Assembly (NCBI GenBank): GCA_045599805.1
Contig: JAZRWQ010000099.1
Location: 1 to 7,480, forward strand
Length of the DNA: 7,480 bases
Origin: JAZRWQ01 sp045599805
GTDB taxonomy: Bacteria; Bacillota; Clostridia; Oscillospirales; UMGS1783
Reading direction: 5' to 3'
Of this stretch, positions 1 to 6,265 are shown one piece after another. A program made the translations under genes and the position numbers. A model generated the notes under the pieces. The model saw only the letters and a program-made list of their open reading frames with translations, did no database searches and had not been told where the DNA came from. Positions within the stretch are counted from its first letter, which is position 1; every line of letters begins with the position of its first letter.

Positions 1-1413
1 CGTAAGATAACGGCGCATTGACATAAAATTAAGCACAAGCAGAACGAGATACATTATTATGTTGGAAATAACCGCGCCCATTACGTTAAGGTCGGGATCG
101 GCAATTAGGAAATAGTTGAGCGCTATTTTTACGATACTTGCTATAATGATATTTATTACGGGGATGTATGTTTTACCTATCGCCTGTAAAATCGGGGTTA
201 TGAGCTGAGAGGCACAGACGAATATTATTGACGGCGCCATTACCGTAAGCAGTTCTGCTGCCTTGGATACTTCCTCGGGGTTTCTGTAAAGAAGCGCCAG
301 TACCGGCTCGGCAAGCACGCAAAGGCCGACTGCGCAGGGCATCGCAAAAAGCATACACAGTTTCATGGAGGAGTTTACGGTATTATTTACCTTTATCTTG
401 TCATTTGTGGCAAATGCGGCGGAAATTGCAGGAATTACGGGCACACAGATGGTAAGTAAAACTGTTACGGGTACGTTGAATACCGTTTCGGCATAGCTTG
501 AATACAGGCCGAAAAGATAATTCGCGCGTTCCTCATCTATCCACGATATGGTTTGCAGACGGTCAAACGCCATGCCGGTATCGATAAGATTTGCAAGTGT
601 TGAGGTTAATGAGCCTATGGCAATGGGTATAAGCAGTATCATAAAACGCTTCATCATCTGCTTATAGGTATCGCCCTGAAGATTATCGGCGTAAATACCG
701 GATTTGCGGTTTTTATCAGCCAGTATACGGATAAGAAGATATATGAGCGCCAGAAGCGAGCCGAGGGTTACGCCGCCCACCGCACCTGCGACAACATACG
801 GAAGCTCAAAGCCCTTGAGCTGCATATAATAAGCGATGCCGAGTCCGAAAGCAAGCTTGCCGAATACCTCGATAAGATTGGCTATGGATGTGGGAATCAT
901 ATTTGCATAGCCCTGGAAATAGCCCTTTATTACCGAGGTAACCGAAACGATGATTATGGCAGGCGCTACCGCTTTGAGTATTATATCCACCTGCGTATTC
1001 TTCATAAGCGCCGCAATGGGCTTGGAGAAGAAGAAAACGATGAGCGTCATAAGAGCGCCTATCACGATAAAGGTGGAAAAGGCGACCTTGATAACGGTTT
1101 TAACGTCCTTATGTTTACCGACCGACACCGACTCGGCAACTATTTTGGATATGGCTACCGAAAGTCCTGATGCGGAAATGGTTATCATGAAATTGTAAAC
1201 GCTGTATGCTACGCCGTAGTAGCCCATGCCGGTACTGCCGACAAGGTTGGTAAGGGGTATACGGAAGAGCATGCTTATTACCTTTACCACGAGTCCGGCA
1301 AGGCTTATTATAAGCGCACCTGTTAAAAAGTTTTGTCCTGATGCCTTTTTAGGCGAAGGCGAAGGATTGTTTTGCAATGATATCAACTCCAGTTCATTTT
1401 TTATTATACTCAT
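1..1413 (-). CDS. Oligosaccharide/lipid flippase, SpoVB/YtgP-like (partial, C-terminus beyond window)
   Basis: An open minus-strand frame of 471 codons reads without a stop to the window edge. Translation gives a polytopic membrane protein of the MATE-like polysaccharide-export superfamily (MOP; SpoVB, YtgP, MurJ relatives). The N-terminus has the family pattern: a short polar lead, a first TM (GALIISLAGLVVKVI), then RIPLTNLVGSTGMGYYG and SASGLSVAISKIVAES. About a dozen further hydrophobic segments follow, ending in FMSMRRYLT. Such proteins flip lipid-linked saccharides across the cytoplasmic membrane; which substrate this one handles cannot be told. Family members run to roughly 500-550 residues, so perhaps 40-80 residues are missing. 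The ATG at 1413 follows an in-frame TAG directly and has no clear Shine-Dalgarno sequence. An in-frame TTG at codon 13 (1377) has GGAG 9 nt upstream, so the real protein may begin there. The gene is divergent from the nucleosidase. Confidence 0.88.
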   Translation of the reverse strand, partial: MSIIKNELELISLQNNPSPSPKKASGQNFLTGALIISLAGLVVKVISMLFRIPLTNLVGSTGMGYYGVAYSVYNFMITISASGLSVAISKIVAESVSVGKHKDVKTVIKVAFSTFIVIGALMTLIVFFFSKPIAALMKNTQVDIILKAVAPAIIIVSVTSVIKGYFQGYANMIPTSIANLIEVFGKLAFGLGIAYYMQLKGFELPYVVAGAVGGVTLGSLLALIYLLIRILADKNRKSGIYADNLQGDTYKQMMKRFMILLIPIAIGSLTSTLANLIDTGMAFDRLQTISWIDEERANYLFGLYSSYAETVFNVPVTVLLTICVPVIPAISAAFATNDKIKVNNTVNSSMKLCMLFAMPCAVGLCVLAEPVLALLYRNPEEVSKAAELLTVMAPSIIFVCASQLITPILQAIGKTYIPVINIIIASIVKIALNYFLIADPDLNVMGAVISNIIMYLVLLVLNFMSMRRYLT

Positions 1414-1438
1414 CTATATTACTTTTTACAAGATTCTA

Positions 1439-1467
1439 TTTACAAAAAGTCCAATTTGATGTATCAT
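1439..1467 (+). promoter_or_regulatory. Sigma-A-type promoter for the nucleosidase gene
   Basis: TTTACA (1439-1444) and TATCAT (1462-1467) each match the consensus at 5 of 6 positions and are separated by exactly 17 nt. The predicted start near 1474 leaves a leader of about 27 nt carrying the Shine-Dalgarno sequence. The site lies in the short intergenic gap between divergent genes. I found no equally good promoter for the flippase on the other strand. Confidence 0.55.
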
Positions 1468-1500
1468 TTTATAGGAAATTTTTTAAAGCGAGGAAATGAC

Positions 1501-2136
1501 ATGAAAACCGGAATTTGTATAGCCATGCCGGAAGAGGCGGAAATGCTTTTGAAACTCTTCCGCATAGATCGTGAAGAACCGGATAATTTATACGGAAATG
1601 CATACTTTTACGATGCAGGGAATACCGTTATCGCCATAGGCGGCGTGGGCGTTTTGGCCGCGGCAATGGCAACGCAGACGCTCATAACAGTATACGGGTG
1701 CGACAGCATAATAAATGCCGGCTGCTGCGGATGTACGGGAAATAAATACCATATAGGTGATATATATTCGGTAAACAAGATATACAAGGGCGATGTTGAT
1801 ATGACCCTTATCGGTTACGATAAGTTTCAGATATCGGGACATCCGGCATACCTTGAGCCGGAGGTGGATCCCGACTACCCCACCGCCGTTTGCCGTTCAA
1901 GCGACAGATTTATCGTAAGCGGAAGCGGTATATCCCCGCAGACACTTACCGAGATGGAAGGATTCAGCGTTGCATACGTATGCTACGAATACAATATCCC
2001 CTGCCGTATATATAAAGTAATATCCGATATGTGCGACAGAAACGTTGACTCATCGGAATATCAGGAAAATGTTGTTGACACCTGCAACGAGCTGGGCAAG
2101 CATCTTTACAATATACTTTCAAGACATTCGGAATAA
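1501..2136 (+). CDS. 5'-methylthioadenosine/S-adenosylhomocysteine nucleosidase family protein
   Basis: This 211-residue cytosolic protein belongs to the MTAN / purine nucleoside phosphorylase superfamily, whose members cleave adenine (or another base) from thio-nucleosides such as MTA and SAH. The start is MKTGICIAMPEEAEM, aligning with E. coli MTAN (MKIGIIGAMEEEV) so that Glu12 falls at the same number. It has GAGG at 1490-1493, 7 nt upstream; an upstream in-frame ATG at 1456 lies inside the predicted promoter and is rejected. Other matches are SSDRF (Phe137, like base-stacking Phe151), EMEG (Met152-Glu153, like Met173-Glu174) and ISDMCD with catalytic Asp176 (like Asp197). A Gly-rich stretch IGGVGVLAAA lies at 46-55 and INAGCCGCTG at 71-80. 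The protein is about 20 residues shorter than E. coli MTAN, partly between Phe137 and Met152. Catalytic residues suggest an active nucleosidase, but the substrate could be another nucleoside. It is monocistronic, with tandem TAA stops before a terminator. Confidence 0.82.
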   Translation: MKTGICIAMPEEAEMLLKLFRIDREEPDNLYGNAYFYDAGNTVIAIGGVGVLAAAMATQTLITVYGCDSIINAGCCGCTGNKYHIGDIYSVNKIYKGDVDMTLIGYDKFQISGHPAYLEPEVDPDYPTAVCRSSDRFIVSGSGISPQTLTEMEGFSVAYVCYEYNIPCRIYKVISDMCDRNVDSSEYQENVVDTCNELGKHLYNILSRHSE

Positions 2137-2140
2137 TAAC

Positions 2141-2181
2141 CGCTCCCTTTGGTATAATAAATCCAAAGGGAGCGATTTTTT
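2141..2181 (+). terminator. Rho-independent terminator after the nucleosidase, abutting the next start codon
   Basis: A perfect 12-bp inverted repeat, CGCTCCCTTTGG (2141-2152) and CCAAAGGGAGCG (2163-2174), encloses a 10-nt A+T loop. It is followed by ATTTTTT directly before the ATG at 2182. It should end the nucleosidase transcript. Its 3' arm also contains AAAGGGAG, the only Shine-Dalgarno sequence available to the next gene, so readthrough RNA would hide that site in the stem. Confidence 0.8.
2150..2158 (+). promoter_or_regulatory. Extended -10 promoter within the terminator loop
   Basis: TGGTATAAT is a consensus -10 hexamer (2153-2158) with the TGn extension; I see no -35 hexamer at a suitable distance. 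Initiation about 7 nt downstream, near 2165, would give a leader of about 17 nt beginning inside the hairpin's 3' arm. Such a transcript could not form the hairpin and would leave AAAGGGAG (2165-2172), 9 nt before the ATG, exposed. The function is inferred from position and consensus only. Confidence 0.45.
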
Positions 2182-2859
2182 ATGGCAGTTACTTTTTTCA
2201 GAACGCTTATAATGTACGTAACGATAACCGCGCTTATGCGCTTTTCCGGCAAGCGTCAGCTTGGAGAGGTGCAGATTTCCGAGCTTGTGGTCACCATACT
2301 TATATCCGAGCTTGCCGCGATACCCATGCAGGATTTCAACGCGCCGGTTTTGCGCGGGATCGTGGCGATAGTCACACTTGTTAACGTTGAGATGATAATT
2401 TCATATATAAGCATAAAATCGCTTAAATTCCGCACCGTTTTGGAGGGGCATCCATGCGTGCTTATTGAGAAGGGAAAAATAAACCAAAGTAAGATGCAGC
2501 TTGTACGTTTTTCGGTCGACGACCTTATTGAAGCGCTTCACCAAAACGGAATAACGGGGATAGATAAGGTGGATACCGCAATACTTGAAACGAGCGGAAA
2601 GCTCAGCGTATTCCCCAAAGCCGAGCACTCACCCGTCACACCTTCGGACATGAATATTACCGCTTCTGAAATGCAGCTTCCCTACACCGTTATATCCGAC
2701 GGCAAAATAGTTTATGAAAACGCATCCATGCTCAAGCTTACACGGAGAAAGCTTGAAAAAATCGTTCGCTCAAAAGGATATTCGGGTATAAAAGACATAT
2801 TTTATATGTCGGCAACAAAAAACGGTGAGCAGTACATCATAAAGAAGGAGCATAAATGA
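2182..2859 (+). CDS. DUF421 (YetF/YcaP-like) membrane protein
   Basis: The protein has 225 residues. Three hydrophobic segments near residues 3-20, 33-50 and 57-77 are followed by a cytosolic C-terminal domain. DUF421 hallmarks are SGKRQLGE (22-29), ELVVTILISELAAIPM (34-49), HPCVLIEKGKI (90-100), DDLIEALHQNGI (113-124) and VDTAILETSGKLSVF (130-144). Length and order match Bacillus YetF-type proteins. The family has no firmly established biochemical activity; some Bacillus members have been linked to spores, so no function is assigned. The C-terminal part (about 160-225) is more polar and less conserved. GGGAG at 2168-2172, in the 3' arm of the preceding terminator, is the ribosome binding site. 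The stop codon overlaps the next gene's start (ATGA), implying translational coupling. Confidence 0.88.
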   Translation: MAVTFFRTLIMYVTITALMRFSGKRQLGEVQISELVVTILISELAAIPMQDFNAPVLRGIVAIVTLVNVEMIISYISIKSLKFRTVLEGHPCVLIEKGKINQSKMQLVRFSVDDLIEALHQNGITGIDKVDTAILETSGKLSVFPKAEHSPVTPSDMNITASEMQLPYTVISDGKIVYENASMLKLTRRKLEKIVRSKGYSGIKDIFYMSATKNGEQYIIKKEHK

Positions 2860-3173
2860 AAAAATTATTTCTGTCATCGGCAACGCTTTTTATATTGCTC
2901 TGCGCAATAATCGCAAATCAGATATACATGAAAAACCTCACAGACAGGATGGTATCGCAGATATCACCGGAAACGCTGAACGAATATGAGATCACCCTTG
3001 ATACGCACAGGCAGTATCTCGGTGCAGTATGTCAGAAAGACCATCTTGATAACCTCGACAAATGCCTTGCAAAGGCGCAGTCAGAGGTAAATCACGCTAA
3101 TCTGAACGAACTGATCATATGCACAAAAAAACTTGCGAGCTACGAAAAAATCACCCTTGAAAATTTGCTGTAA
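2856..3173 (+). CDS. Small membrane-anchored protein, DUF4363-like
   Basis: This 105-residue protein has an N-terminal hydrophobic helix (KKLFLSSATLFILLCAIIA, about residues 2-20) with Lys residues before it: an uncleaved anchor or signal peptide. A mostly helical, charged extracytoplasmic region follows (about 25-105), with Cys59, Cys70 and Cys89. Size, topology and position directly after a DUF421 gene fit the DUF4363 family, which to my knowledge often accompanies DUF421 in Clostridia; the assignment is by context and topology, not by a diagnostic motif. The start overlaps the upstream stop by 4 nt (ATGA), with AAGGAG at 2845-2850, 5 nt upstream. This supports a coupled pair and a possible DUF421 partner role. 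No clear terminator follows, so some readthrough into the transporter operon is possible. Confidence 0.75.
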   Translation: MKKLFLSSATLFILLCAIIANQIYMKNLTDRMVSQISPETLNEYEITLDTHRQYLGAVCQKDHLDNLDKCLAKAQSEVNHANLNELIICTKKLASYEKITLENLL

Positions 3174-3188
3174 ATTGCCTCAATTCTA

Positions 3189-3217
3189 TTGACAAAAGCG
3201 CTGTAATGGACTACAAT
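3189..3217 (+). promoter_or_regulatory. Near-consensus sigma-A promoter of the transporter operon
   Basis: A perfect TTGACA (3189-3194) lies exactly 17 nt before TACAAT (3212-3217, 5 of 6). The predicted start is near 3224, giving about 27 nt of leader before the ATG at 3251. This is the best promoter in the window and suggests strong expression of the downstream genes. It rules out the alternative ATG at 3206, which lies upstream of the predicted transcription start. Confidence 0.75.
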
Positions 3218-3250
3218 GCAATAAACTATGATTTCAGGCGGAGAAGAAAA

Positions 3251-3475
3251 ATGAAAATCATTGAAAAATCAGTCCGACGATTCACGGTAAACTATAAAAG
3301 CCCCATAAGAAATACATCTTATAAAAGATACATCGAAAAAGTTTACGGAAGACATTTTCTTCCCAAAATCTTCTGCTCAAAATTTGTATCTTTTCTTGAT
3401 TTAAGTGTATTTCTTACGGGGCTTATTTTATTTGGATTCAACCGGGAGGTAACGCAATGGAAAACGGCACGGTAA
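3251..3475 (+). CDS. 74-residue mini-protein homologous to the N-terminus of the downstream MFS transporters
   Basis: The ORF starts at MKIIEKSVRRF with GGAG at 3240-3243, 7 nt upstream, and directly follows the strong promoter. By eye it aligns with the first ~66 residues of the next gene: VRRFTVNYKSPIRNTSYKRYI against VKRFVEKLTSPLRDSIYNGYI, then FLTGLILF against FLTGLILY, with a 5-residue gap between. It has one hydrophobic segment (about 45-63) and a strongly basic N-terminal half. The last ~11 residues (NREVTQWKTAR) are encoded by the next gene's ribosome binding site and start, read in another frame; the stop lies 19 nt inside that gene. It is either the remnant of a third tandem copy, truncated by deletion, or a retained single-TM microprotein. 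Intact start signals favour translation; function is unknown. Confidence 0.6.
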   Translation: MKIIEKSVRRFTVNYKSPIRNTSYKRYIEKVYGRHFLPKIFCSKFVSFLDLSVFLTGLILFGFNREVTQWKTAR

Positions 3476-4830
3476 AAAGATTTGTTGAAAAACTCACATC
3501 ACCTTTGCGTGACAGCATATACAATGGCTACATAGACAATTCGGATAAAAAAGCACGCAGCCGCAGGCAGATACTTGTTCAGTACATTACATACAGCATC
3601 ACAAATACCCTTACGACCGGAATATTTCTCACCGGACTTATACTGTATATACTTAAAGGTGAGCCGGAATCGGTACAGAACGAATACATAGGTTTAATAA
3701 CGACCTTTCATCTTTTTGCGGGCTTCTTTCAGATAATCACACCGTTCATGACCGCGAAAATGAAGAGCTACAAGGTTATGATGGTAATTGCGAGAGTGAT
3801 ATATTTCGGGCTCAGCACCGTGGGAATTGCCATTGTACCGATTCTTCCTATTGCCGCTACCGCGCAGGCAAAGCTGTTTATGGGGATGACCTTTGCGATT
3901 CAGCTTTCGATTTCGCTTATGAATCCGGCAATTATCGCGTGGCATATCTCGAACATACCCGACCACAAACGCGCCGACTGGTATTCCATTCAGCAGATGA
4001 TACTGCCGATAGTAAATACCCTTTCATCGCTCGCCGCAGGATTTTTGATCGACCAATTTGAATTAAAGGGCAAGTATATGTCGGCGGTACTTATAATACG
4101 CGGTCTGCTGCTTATATGCGCATTCTTTGAAATACGCACCCACTTTATAGTTAAGGAGCCCGTATACAACAAGCAGCAGCTTTCCATAAAGCAGATAGTT
4201 ACCGGGCCGATAAAGTGCAAACCGTTTTTATGCATGGTTATGCTTGTATGCATATGGAACGTTGTAGGCAATTTCGTGGGACAGTATTTCAATGCATATC
4301 TTTTAACCAACGTCAAGGTAAGCTACACCTTCATAAACCTGTGCACCGCAACGAATATACCGATAATGCTTATTACGATGCCGATATGGAACCGCATCGT
4401 TCATAAAAAAGGCTGGCTGTGGACGCTGTCGTTAGCAACAGCATTATCATGCGTGCCGCATATACTGAATCAGTTTATGTTCAAGGAGACGTACATACTC
4501 TATCTTATTTCGACAGTTTACTCCAACATGATTGCCCCCGGCATAAACCTTTGCGTTGCAAATCTTGTGCATATAAAATGCCCTGCCGACAACAAGACGA
4601 GTTTTGTTGCCTTTTACAGCGCGATAGGCGGTCTGGCATCCACGGTAAGTTCTTATCTCGGGAAAACATTTATTAAGTATACCGATGGAATAGCGATACA
4701 ATTCGGCAATCATGAAATAGTTAATACGCAATATATATGCCTTATTGCACTCGCGTTTACCATAATTACATCAATAGCAGCATTTACGCTGTCGAAATTA
4801 GATAAAAAAGGCAAACTCGAACTGAAATAA
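3457..4830 (+). CDS. MFS-type transporter, paralog A
   Basis: This 457-residue integral membrane protein has about 12 hydrophobic segments (near 44-66, 77-98, 107-130, 137-163, 176-197, 207-226, 257-282, 287-310, 317-340, 345-370, 381-401, 424-446). A longer polar loop (about 227-255) separates the halves, the usual MFS layout. The loop 2-3 position has TAKMKSYKVMM instead of a canonical motif A, so family membership rests on topology and general pattern. Notable conserved stretches shared with paralog B are IPDHKRADW (167-175), IQQMILPIVNTLSSL (178-192), NLCTATNIP (294-302) and IVHKKGWLWTL (314-324). The substrate is unknown. GGGAGGT (3444-3450) lies 6 nt before the ATG and inside the mini-ORF, whose stop overlaps this gene by 19 nt, so translation is probably coupled. 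Paralog B follows after 22 nt. Confidence 0.85.
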   Translation: MENGTVKRFVEKLTSPLRDSIYNGYIDNSDKKARSRRQILVQYITYSITNTLTTGIFLTGLILYILKGEPESVQNEYIGLITTFHLFAGFFQIITPFMTAKMKSYKVMMVIARVIYFGLSTVGIAIVPILPIAATAQAKLFMGMTFAIQLSISLMNPAIIAWHISNIPDHKRADWYSIQQMILPIVNTLSSLAAGFLIDQFELKGKYMSAVLIIRGLLLICAFFEIRTHFIVKEPVYNKQQLSIKQIVTGPIKCKPFLCMVMLVCIWNVVGNFVGQYFNAYLLTNVKVSYTFINLCTATNIPIMLITMPIWNRIVHKKGWLWTLSLATALSCVPHILNQFMFKETYILYLISTVYSNMIAPGINLCVANLVHIKCPADNKTSFVAFYSAIGGLASTVSSYLGKTFIKYTDGIAIQFGNHEIVNTQYICLIALAFTIITSIAAFTLSKLDKKGKLELK

Positions 4831-4852
4831 ACTATCAGCAAAGGTGATCACT

Positions 4853-6229
4853 ATGAAATTCAAGCATACACCGATAGGCCGAATACTCAACAGAGTTACC
4901 GAGCCGCTGAGAAACAGCATATACAACGGATATTTTAATAACGATGACGACAAGGCATCGAGCAGAAGAAATATACTTGTTCAGAATATTTCTTTCAACA
5001 TCGTTGCCACCCTTACGGGCGGTATATTCCTTACCGGACTTGTTCTGTATATCCTGCGCAATGAGCCGGAAAGCGTTCAGAACGACTATCTGGGACTTGT
5101 TGTAACGGCACAGCTGCTTGCAAACTTTTTCCAGATATTCACGCCGTTTATCACGGCACGCCTTAAAAGCTACCGCTGGCTTATGTTTTTATCGCGTCTG
5201 TTCTACTTCGTTTTCAATATTGTAGGGCTTGCCGCCGTTCCGCTGCTGCCCATCTCGGCAACCTCACAGGCAAAGATTTTCACGGCACTTATATTCTTGA
5301 TCCAGCTGTCGGTCGCCATGGTGAACCCGGCGGTATGCGCCTGGCACATAACAAATATCCCGAACGACAAACGCGCCGACTGGATGGCTATTCAGCAAAT
5401 GATACTGCCGATAATAAATACCCTGTCATCCCTGCTGGCAAGCTTTGTAATAGATAAATTCGAGCTTACCGGACGATATATGTCCGCCGTGCTGATACTG
5501 CGCGGATTTATGCTTTTATTCGCATTTTTTGAACTGCGCACACACTTCATAATAAAAGAGCCGATACACGGAGCCGGCGAAAGCAGGGCAACATTCAAAT
5601 CCATGATTATCGAGCCGCTGAAATGCGGACCGTTTATGATGACGGTGCTTATAGTATGTCTTTGGCAGATTGTTGCCAACCTGCCCGGTCAGTATTTCAA
5701 CGCATATCTGCTTAACAACCTAAATATAAGCTATACGTATATAAATCTCTGCACTGCCACAAATATACCTCTTATGCTTTTATTTATGCCGATCTGGAAT
5801 AAGATCGTGCATAAAAAGGGCTGGCTGTGGACGCTTGGTTTATCCACCGGTATTTACTTTGTGCCCTATATACTGAACTGTCTTATGTTCAAGGAAACGT
5901 CCATACTTTATCTTATTTCGATAATCTACTGCAATATTGTTTCCCCCGGCATAAACCTTTGCTTTGCAAATCTTGTTTATGTTAAGATGCCGGAAGGCAA
6001 GAGCACAAGCTGTATCGCCTTTTACAATGCTGCCGCCGGCGCCATTGCCTGCGCAAGCTCTTATCTGGGCAAAACCTTTATCAAATACACCGAAAGCATT
6101 ACGATACCGCTTGGCAAACACAATATCGTAAATCTGCAGTATATCTGCCTTATTGCAATGGTATTTGTTCTGCTGACGGCGCTTGCAAGCTTTAGGCTTG
6201 ACAGAAAAGACAAACAGGGCAAATTATAA
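4853..6229 (+). CDS. MFS-type transporter, paralog B
   Basis: This 458-residue, 12-TM protein is collinear with paralog A and identical at more than half of positions by eye. Shared stretches include RNSIYNGY near the start, NIPNDKRADW, FELTGRYMSAVL, NLCTATNIP, IVHKKGWLWTL and SYLGKTFIKYT. Differences concentrate in the first ~20 residues, the central loop (about 236-256, GAGESRATFKS here), TM4-TM5 and the C-terminal TMs. I chose ATG 4853 over the in-frame GTG at 4844 because GGTGATC (4843-4849), which can pair with the 16S rRNA 3' end, overlaps that GTG and works as the ribosome binding site. The gene begins 22 nt after paralog A with no intervening terminator, so it is co-transcribed. It could be a duplicate with altered specificity, or the two could act together; the sequence does not decide. 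Its substrate is unknown. Confidence 0.86.
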   Translation: MKFKHTPIGRILNRVTEPLRNSIYNGYFNNDDDKASSRRNILVQNISFNIVATLTGGIFLTGLVLYILRNEPESVQNDYLGLVVTAQLLANFFQIFTPFITARLKSYRWLMFLSRLFYFVFNIVGLAAVPLLPISATSQAKIFTALIFLIQLSVAMVNPAVCAWHITNIPNDKRADWMAIQQMILPIINTLSSLLASFVIDKFELTGRYMSAVLILRGFMLLFAFFELRTHFIIKEPIHGAGESRATFKSMIIEPLKCGPFMMTVLIVCLWQIVANLPGQYFNAYLLNNLNISYTYINLCTATNIPLMLLFMPIWNKIVHKKGWLWTLGLSTGIYFVPYILNCLMFKETSILYLISIIYCNIVSPGINLCFANLVYVKMPEGKSTSCIAFYNAAAGAIACASSYLGKTFIKYTESITIPLGKHNIVNLQYICLIAMVFVLLTALASFRLDRKDKQGKL

Positions 6230-6234
6230 AAATT

Positions 6235-6264
6235 GAGAGAGAGGATGATAATTCCTCTCTCTTT
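6235..6264. terminator. Bidirectional terminator between convergent transcription units
   Basis: The inverted repeat AGAGAGAGGA (6236-6245) / TCCTCTCTCT (6253-6262) has a 7-nt loop. On the minus strand it is followed by CAATTTTTATAA, a fair U-tract for the cysteine synthase transcript. On the plus strand the tail CTTTATTAA is weaker. It sits 6 nt after the transporter B stop and just before the convergent gene's stop, so one hairpin serves both units. Confidence 0.75.
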
Positions 6265-6265
6265 A

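Noticed and set aside
950..1459. Plus-strand frames (950-1198, 1226-1459) opposite the flippase
   Set aside because: They are shadows of the minus-strand flippase codons, with no family resemblance and no convincing ribosome binding sites.
3174..3188. Terminator after the DUF4363-like gene
   Set aside because: I could find no stem with a following T-tract between its stop and the transporter promoter, so none is called.
3206..3250. Upstream ATG giving the mini-ORF 15 extra residues
   Set aside because: It lies between the -35 and -10 elements of the near-consensus promoter, upstream of the predicted transcription start. The ATG at 3251 has its own GGAG and matches the paralog N-terminus better.
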